Shown here: positions 6,871 through 11,069 of the stretch, piece by piece | Layout of the letters: each line of letters starts with the position of its first letter | Numbering within the stretch: position 1 is the first letter of the stretch | NCBI GenBank assembly: GCA_026993705.1 | Contig: JALWSJ010000413.1 | Span: 1-11,069, forward strand | Reading direction: 5' to 3' | Origin: Flavobacteriales bacterium | GTDB taxonomy: Bacteria > Bacteroidota > Bacteroidia > Flavobacteriales_D > Parvicellaceae | Length of the DNA: 11,069 nt | Translations under genes and position numbers: made by a program | The notes under the pieces: model-generated | What the model was told of the DNA's origin: nothing | Database searches by the model: none | What the model saw: the letters and a program-made list of their open reading frames with translations, nothing else

Positions 6871-7275
6871 TTTGGGCGTTCCCCTTTTCGGCAAAAGACA
6901 CATTTCGCTCTCGCTCAGCGTGTCTTTTGCCGAAAAGGGTCGGGCTATCCGTTATATCTTTTGCCCTCCAAAAGGAGGGAGGGCAAAAGGATGCCACTTC
7001 TATCCCTAACGCGAGTGAAATTGGCGGATAGAAAGTGAATTTTTGGTTTCTTAGACGATGAATAAAAATTTTGCATAGCCCCAGCTATGGAAAATTTTTA
7101 TGAAGAAGTATAAGGAATCAAAAAACTCTTTATATCGTCTATTTTGCCCGTGTTAGGGATTCCAACTAACGTAAAAATATAATATTGATAATCAATCGAT
7201 TATAAAACTGCCAATATTTTTACGTTAGCTCAAAAACTCAACTGTTTTTCACAGTCGCTTAATAGTCCCTAACGC
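6871..7275 (+). repeat. Repeat copy C: long composite hairpin-rich element
   Basis: 5' module 6871-7013: TTTGGGCGTTCCCC; a perfect 20-bp stem (6882-6901 with 6920-6939) around an 18-nt loop containing CGCTCTCGC; TCGGGCTATCC; a second hairpin 6958-6989 (outer arms CTTTTGCCCT/AGGGCAAAAG); and CTATCCCTAACGCG. Middle module: 18-bp hairpin 7062-7079/7084-7101 with one G-G mismatch, enclosed by TAGACGAT (7052-7059) and ATCGTCTA (7134-7141). 3' module: 7152-7273. Same element as copy B but in the opposite orientation. It begins right after the receptor stop codon, so the first hairpin is part of, or ends, that transcript, although no T-run follows it. Confidence 0.87.
7152..7273 (+). repeat. 3' module of repeat copy C (inverted partner of 3833-3956)
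   Basis: Bounded by GTTAGGGAT (7152-7160) and GTCCCTAAC (7265-7273). Carries the 15-bp stem CTAACGTAAAAATAT (7166-7180) / ATATTTTTACGTTAG (7214-7228), then the small hairpin ACTGT-TTTTC-ACAGT. The last ~60 bases are almost identical to copy B. Confidence 0.85.
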
Positions 7276-7383
7276 GAACGGAATGGGTGCAAAGAAAACA
7301 GAATAGAGTCTTCTTAGATAATAAGAAAACCAATTTTTTTAAAAAATTAACAAACTTCACAAGGAATAACACCTTTTTTGTCT
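7276..7383. other. Spacer between repeat copy C and the Cys-rich gene promoter
   Basis: No gene. Starts with the family tail (AACGG, GTGCAAAGAAAA), then a small hairpin TTCTTA/TAAGAA (7311-7327) and an A/T palindrome around 7332-7348 (AATTTTTT/AAAAAATT). Confidence 0.5.
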
Positions 7384-7391
7384 TATATTTG
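7384..7391 (+). promoter_or_regulatory. -7 promoter box of the Cys-rich small protein gene
   Basis: TATATTTG, an exact TAnnTTTG match, 34 bases before the ATG. No convincing -33 TTTG at the expected spacing; a TTTTTTG run lies too close at 7374-7380. Confidence 0.6.
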
Positions 7392-7425
7392 TAACTCAAT
7401 CATTATTTAATTAAAATAAAATACT

Positions 7426-7767
7426 ATGAAAAAGTTCTTATTAGCATTCGGAGTAATTTTAGCTTTAGCGTTTAGCGTAACAGCTGCAACTACAGATTTT
7501 AGTAACACACACACAACAACTGTATCTACGGATGGAGATTGCGATAAATGTGGTAAAAAAGACTGCGACGGTAAATGTGCAAAAGGTGAAAAATCTTGTA
7601 CAAAGTCATGTACAAAAGGAGAAAAGAAAGCTTGTTGTTCTAAAGATAAAAAAGCATCTTGTTCTCATAAAGAAGGAGATAAAAAATCTGCATGTACGCA
7701 TAAAGAAGGAGATAAAAAAGCAGGGTGTACGCACGGAGCAAAAAAATCTTCTTGTGGACATCACTAA
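7426..7767 (+). CDS. Small exported Cys/Lys/His-rich protein, possible metal binder
   Basis: 113 residues. Type I signal peptide 1-20 (MKKFLLAFGVILALAFSVTA), so the product is probably periplasmic or secreted. The mature part holds 12 cysteines (39, 42, 47, 51, 58, 62, 70, 71, 79, 90, 101, 110) and about 21 lysines. It begins with CDKCGKKDCDGKC, a zinc-ribbon- or metallothionein-like cluster. The C-terminal third is a tandem array of an 11-residue unit C-[ST]-H-K-E-G-D-K-K (starting at 79, 90 and, shortened, 101), ending SSCGHH. Cys plus His suggests metal or thiol chemistry; the lysine-rich background could also bind anions or nucleic acid. I do not recognise a named family, so the function is inference. 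Single gene with its own -7 box and a strong terminator. Other open frames here (7532-7774 forward, 7606-7809 reverse) are shadows produced by the repeats. Confidence 0.85.
   Translation: MKKFLLAFGVILALAFSVTAATTDFSNTHTTTVSTDGDCDKCGKKDCDGKCAKGEKSCTKSCTKGEKKACCSKDKKASCSHKEGDKKSACTHKEGDKKAGCTHGAKKSSCGHH
7660..7752 (+). repeat. 33-bp tandem repeat inside the Cys-rich gene
   Basis: Two full units (7660-7692 and 7693-7725) and a shortened third (7726-7752). The first two share CATAAAGAAGGAGATAAAAA exactly. Each unit encodes one Cys-x-His-Lys block, so copy number sets the number of Cys/His ligands. Confidence 0.8.
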
Positions 7768-7787
7768 AAAGTGAAAACTAAAGTAAT

Positions 7788-7821
7788 AAAAAACCGATTG
7801 AGTTATCAATCGGTTTTTTTT
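7788..7821 (+). terminator. Rho-independent terminator of the Cys-rich gene
   Basis: ACCGATTG (7793-7800) / CAATCGGT (7807-7814) with a 6-nt loop, flanked by an A-run before and a long T-run after, 20 bases past the stop codon. Confidence 0.93.
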
Positions 7822-7877
7822 GTGCGAAATTTTTATATAAAATCCCTAATCATGAAAGAGATTTTATTAAAAAACCG

Positions 7878-7885
7878 TACATTCG
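7878..7885 (+). promoter_or_regulatory. Weak candidate -7 box of icd
   Basis: TACATTCG, one mismatch from TAnnTTTG, 31 bases before the icd ATG and downstream of the preceding terminator, where a promoter is required. No clear -33 element is seen. Confidence 0.3.
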
Positions 7886-7916
7886 TGCAACTAAATTTTT
7901 ATACAAAATAAAAGCT

Positions 7917-10136
7917 ATGTCAACAAAAATCATTTATACTAAAACCGATGAAGCACCGGCTTTAGCAACACAATCTCTATTACCAATTATAAAAGCCTTT
8001 ACCAAACATGCAGGCATAGATATGGAAACAAAAGACATCTCTATAGCAGGTAGAATCATTGCTGCTTTTCCTGATTATATCACCAAAGAACAACGTATTA
8101 GCGATGATCTTGCTCTGTTGGCTGAACTAGTTCAAAAACCTGAGGCTAATATTATTAAACTTCCGAATATTAGTGCTTCCGTTCCTCAATTAAAAGCGGC
8201 TATAAAAGAAATTCAAGCCAAAGGATATAAAATACCGGACTACCCTGAAGAACCGCAGACAGAGGAAGAAAAAGAAATCCGAGCTCGCTATAATAAATTG
8301 AAAGGAAGTGCTGTAAATCCCGTTTTAAGAGAAGGAAACTCTGATCGTAGAGCACCAAGACCTGTTAAAGAATACGCAAGACAGCACCCTCATTCAATGG
8401 GGCCATGGTCAAAAGATTCTAAAACGCATGTTGCAACCATGGGGAAACACGATTTTTACGATAATGAAAAATCAGTTACCGTTGATAAGGCAACAGACAT
8501 CAAAATTGTACTTGAAACCAAAGACGGTGAAGTCATTACACTGAAAGAAAAACTTAGTTTACTGGATGGGGAAGTCATCGATGGTACTTTTATGAGTAAA
8601 AAAGCTTTACGAAGTTTCTTAGCAGAACAAAAAAAAGATGCTAAAGAAAAAGGAGTACTTTTCTCTATTCATCTTAAAGCAACAATGATGAAAATATCTG
8701 ACCCGATAATGTTTGGTCATGCAGTAGAGATATTTTTTAAAGAAGTATTTGATAAACACGGAGAAACACTAAAGGATTTAGGAGTTGATGTTAGAAATGG
8801 ACTAGCAAATTTATTATCTAAAATAGAAGAACTTCCAGCTGACAAAAAAGCTGAAATTGAAGCCGATATTCAAGATTGCTATAAAAAAGGACCTGCTATT
8901 GCAATGGTTAATTCAGAAAAAGGAATTACCAACCTGCACGTTCCTAGTGACGTCATTGTGGACGCTTCTATGCCTGCAATGATTCGTACGTCCGGACAAA
9001 TGTGGAATGCGGAAGGAAAACAACAAGACACAAAAGCTATCATTCCTGACAGTAGTTATGCAGGTGTATATTCTACAACTATCGATTTCTGCAAAGAACA
9101 CGGAGCATTCGACCCTCGTACAATGGGATCTGTTTCTAACGTTGGTCTGATGGCTCAAAAAGCCGAAGAATACGGTTCGCATGATAAAACGTTTGAAATT
9201 CAAGCAGAAGGAACAGTAAAAGTAATCGATAAAGACGGAAATGTTTTAATGGAACACGAAGTTGAGGAAGGTGATATCTGGAGAATGTGCCAAGCTAAAG
9301 ATTTACCTATCCAAGATTGGATTAAATTGGCGGTAAACAGAGCTCGCTCTACCAAACAACCTACCATCTTTTGGTTAGATAAAAATAGAGCACACGATGC
9401 GGAATTAATCAAAAAAGTTGAAAAATATTTACCACAACATGATACTAAAGGACTAGATATCCAAATCATGACATCGGAGGAAGCTACACTCTTTTCTCTA
9501 TTGCGTGTAAAAGATGGTTTGGATACGATTTCTGTAACGGGGAATGTTTTAAGAGATTACTTAACCGATTTATTCCCCATTTTAGAATTGGGAACCAGTG
9601 CTAAAATGCTTTCTATTGTCCCGTTAATGAGTGGCGGAGGCTTGTTTGAAACCGGAGCAGGAGGTTCAGCACCTAAGCATGTTCAACAATTCTTATCGGA
9701 AAATCACCTTCGTTGGGATTCTTTAGGTGAATTTTTAGCTCTTGCCGTTTCTTTGGAATTTGCCGGAGAAAAAGACAAAAACAATAAAGCTATTATATTA
9801 AGCAAAAGCTTAGATGATGCAACAGTCAACGTTTTGCAAAATGGGAAATCACCATCGCGAAAGGTTGGTGAATTAGACAATAGAGGTAGTCATTTCTATT
9901 TAGCTAAATATTGGGCTGAGGCTCTGGCTAAACAAGATAAAGACGCTGAACTTAAAGCTGTCTTTACACCACTTGCCAAAACTCTAGAAGAAAACGAAGA
10001 AACGATAGTTAAAGAATTAAATGAAGTACAAGGAAAGCCTGTTGACATGGGAGGTTACTATTTCCCTAATGATGAATTAGCAAGTAAAGCTATGCGCCCA
10101 AGTGAAACACTAAACAAAGCTATAGATTCAATGTAA
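7917..10136 (+). CDS. icd: Monomeric NADP-dependent isocitrate dehydrogenase
   Basis: 739 residues, the normal length of the monomeric (IDH-II type) enzyme, EC 1.1.1.42, which oxidatively decarboxylates isocitrate to 2-oxoglutarate with NADP+ in the TCA cycle. Unrelated in length to the ~45-kDa dimeric type. Visible family motifs: NPVLREGNSDRRAP at 134-147; HLKATMMKISDP at 252-263; VIVDASMPAMIR at 346-357; EEYGSHDKTFE at 417-427; and the C-terminal core VTGNVLRDYLTDLFPILELG (540-559), then SGGGLFETGAGGSAPKH. By comparison with the Azotobacter vinelandii enzyme, whose numbering I recall as one higher, S131, R138, R144, K254, D349, Y419, R546, D547 and D551 occupy the substrate, metal and catalytic positions, so the enzyme looks intact. 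Acts as a monomer in the cytosol. The ATG at 7917 gives the expected N-terminus (MSTKIIYTKTDEAPALAT). Single gene between two terminators. Confidence 0.98.
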   Translation: MSTKIIYTKTDEAPALATQSLLPIIKAFTKHAGIDMETKDISIAGRIIAAFPDYITKEQRISDDLALLAELVQKPEANIIKLPNISASVPQLKAAIKEIQAKGYKIPDYPEEPQTEEEKEIRARYNKLKGSAVNPVLREGNSDRRAPRPVKEYARQHPHSMGPWSKDSKTHVATMGKHDFYDNEKSVTVDKATDIKIVLETKDGEVITLKEKLSLLDGEVIDGTFMSKKALRSFLAEQKKDAKEKGVLFSIHLKATMMKISDPIMFGHAVEIFFKEVFDKHGETLKDLGVDVRNGLANLLSKIEELPADKKAEIEADIQDCYKKGPAIAMVNSEKGITNLHVPSDVIVDASMPAMIRTSGQMWNAEGKQQDTKAIIPDSSYAGVYSTTIDFCKEHGAFDPRTMGSVSNVGLMAQKAEEYGSHDKTFEIQAEGTVKVIDKDGNVLMEHEVEEGDIWRMCQAKDLPIQDWIKLAVNRARSTKQPTIFWLDKNRAHDAELIKKVEKYLPQHDTKGLDIQIMTSEEATLFSLLRVKDGLDTISVTGNVLRDYLTDLFPILELGTSAKMLSIVPLMSGGGLFETGAGGSAPKHVQQFLSENHLRWDSLGEFLALAVSLEFAGEKDKNNKAIILSKSLDDATVNVLQNGKSPSRKVGELDNRGSHFYLAKYWAEALAKQDKDAELKAVFTPLAKTLEENEETIVKELNEVQGKPVDMGGYYFPNDELASKAMRPSETLNKAIDSM

Positions 10137-10162
10137 TTCTCATTGAAAAAAAACTACAAAAC

Positions 10163-10195
10163 AAAAAAAGCAACTGAAATTCAGTTGCTTTTTTT
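10163..10195 (+). terminator. Bidirectional terminator between icd and the convergent gene
   Basis: GCAACTGA (10170-10177) / TCAGTTGC (10181-10188) with a 3-nt loop, seven A before and seven T after. Symmetric, so it can end icd (plus strand) and the unknown gene that stops at 10213 (minus strand). Confidence 0.93.
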
Positions 10196-10212
10196 GTTGA
10201 TGTAAATTTTTA

Positions 10213-10971
10213 TTAATCACGGTGTTTGTCTTTCCAATCATCCATTTCTATGACTGCGGTTAACTCATCTATAATACCCGCATTAATCTGAATTTGTAAA
10301 CACGCTGAAGCAACAGATCTATCATCTATTTTATCTTTTATTTGATTTAAAATCGTTACTAAATCATCATCAATTGTATCCTCATCAAGAGCAAAATGAT
10401 TTTTTATACCAGTTAGAGCAGTATATTGCTCTGATTTATTATTACTTGTTATTGAATTTATAAAAATATCAAAAGCCATCGGAATATCAAAATAGTTATA
10501 CATCTCAATTAGCAGATTTAGAGCTCCTACCCTTCTCATTTCACTACCCTTGCTCCCATCGTCCTTTAATTCCATAACATCTTGAACAAGACCTAATAAT
10601 TTTGATAATATTCTCTTGTTCTCATTTTCATAATCAACGTTAGGTAGTAATTTATGATTTTCACTTTCATCATCTTCTTCAAAAATAACAAGATGAATCT
10701 GAAAAGGAATTTTGTAAATAAAGTCCCAAAAGTCTTTCTCTAAATACCTTAATATTCTATTTTTAGTTGTTGCTATTTTTAAAGTTGTCTCGCAAATCAA
10801 TGAAACATCGTTCTCAGACAAGCCACTATACAACGACTCACACAAGTGTAAATAAGAACGTTTATAATCGACTTGTTTGGCTTTGCCAGCAATTATCAAG
10901 TCAATATCATTACATACTCCTTTTATGTTTTTTTTCATAAACTTGTAACTATTCAGCGAACGAAGATACAT
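10213..10971 (-). CDS. Helical protein of unknown function, possibly HEAT/ARM-like
   Basis: 252 codons from the first ATG (10969-10971), or 241 from the next in-frame ATG (10936-10938). I do not recognise a family. No signal peptide or membrane segment, so probably cytosolic. The sequence looks almost entirely alpha-helical, with an acidic, probably disordered stretch around 98-118 (EEDDESENHK...DYENENK). The C-terminal half shows successive paired-helix-like segments (about 146-165 RRVGALNLLIEMYNYFD, 181-195, 218-235), as in HEAT or armadillo repeats, but too weakly to name. A -7-like TATCTTCG (10968 to 10961) overlaps the first codons, and MYLRSLNSYKF is an odd N-terminus, so the second ATG (MKKNIKGVCNDID) may be the true start. 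Convergent with icd and sharing its terminator. The conclusion that it is a real gene rests on length, composition and the terminator. Confidence 0.7.
   Translation of the reverse strand: MYLRSLNSYKFMKKNIKGVCNDIDLIIAGKAKQVDYKRSYLHLCESLYSGLSENDVSLICETTLKIATTKNRILRYLEKDFWDFIYKIPFQIHLVIFEEDDESENHKLLPNVDYENENKRILSKLLGLVQDVMELKDDGSKGSEMRRVGALNLLIEMYNYFDIPMAFDIFINSITSNNKSEQYTALTGIKNHFALDEDTIDDDLVTILNQIKDKIDDRSVASACLQIQINAGIIDELTAVIEMDDWKDKHRD
10961..10968 (-). promoter_or_regulatory. Candidate -7 box overlapping the first ATG of the unknown gene
   Basis: TATCTTCG on the minus strand, one mismatch from TAnnTTTG. If used, transcription would begin inside the longer reading frame and translation would start at the ATG at 10936-10938. 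Confidence 0.3.
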
Positions 10972-11069
10972 TAAAAATAATTATTTTTAGAATAAAGTTT
11001 TCCTCATCAAGTTTTTCGTAACTAAGGAAAGAAGTTAAAAAATGAAGTACTAAATTTACTACCTTAGAT

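Noticed and set aside
6882..6939. Copy C first hairpin as a classical Rho-independent terminator of the receptor gene
   Set aside because: The stem is strong and well placed, but no T-run follows, and the same hairpin occurs in copy A in front of other genes, so it is better described as part of the repeat.
6728..6997. Reverse open frame across the end of the TonB receptor gene and copy C
   Set aside because: Half is antisense to the receptor and half is hairpin DNA; no protein features.
3831..7275. Possible CRISPR array or insertion sequence
   Set aside because: The repeats are few, long, dissimilar in stems and not regularly spaced, and no transposase or cas gene is present.
7606..7809. 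Reverse open frame rich in Phe/Cys/Arg
   Set aside because: A by-product of the lysine-rich 33-bp repeats read on the other strand.

Overview
The window looks like chromosomal DNA of a low-GC member of the Bacteroidota, most likely Flavobacteriia. The evidence is: AT-rich intergenic DNA; promoters of the Bacteroidota type (TAnnTTTG at -7, no Shine-Dalgarno sequences); a TonB-dependent receptor with an N-terminal CarboxypepD_reg-like domain; an exported lipoprotein with a Q/N/G/T-rich linker; and housekeeping enzymes of the types common in this group (ATP-dependent PEP carboxykinase and monomeric NADP-isocitrate dehydrogenase). No plasmid, phage or transposase gene is visible.

Layout: 3-68 (+) possible C-terminal tail of an upstream gene; 65-643 (-) TPMT-type SAM methyltransferase; 687-838 short repeat copy A; 1015-2628 (+) pckA with promoter and terminator; 2682-3037 no convincing gene; 3038-3598 (-) small lipoprotein; 3599-3830 AT-rich spacer; 3831-4351 (-) long repeat copy B; 4498-6867 (+) TonB-dependent receptor without an ATG start; 6871-7275 (+) long repeat copy C; 7426-7767 (+) small exported Cys/Lys/His-rich protein with terminator; 7917-10136 (+) monomeric isocitrate dehydrogenase with terminator; 10213-10971 (-) helical protein of unknown function; 10972-11069 nothing recognised.

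The genes do not form one pathway or operon. Most are single units with their own promoters or terminators. PckA (gluconeogenesis from oxaloacetate) and Icd (TCA cycle, NADPH supply) are both central carbon enzymes but are 5 kb apart.

The most unusual content is non-coding. A modular, hairpin-rich repeat family occurs three times. All copies share a 5' module (GGGCGTTCCC, long hairpin, TCGGGCTATC, second hairpin, CTATCCCTAAC). The hairpin stems differ in sequence between copies but keep their pairing, and in two copies they also keep the same stem and loop lengths. Copies B and C add a further hairpin and a nearly identical ~125-bp 3' module ending in GTTAGGGAT-type inverted repeats. B and C lie in opposite orientations, one on each side of the TonB receptor gene, so a ~2.5-kb segment carrying that gene is bracketed by ~0.4-0.5-kb inverted repeats.
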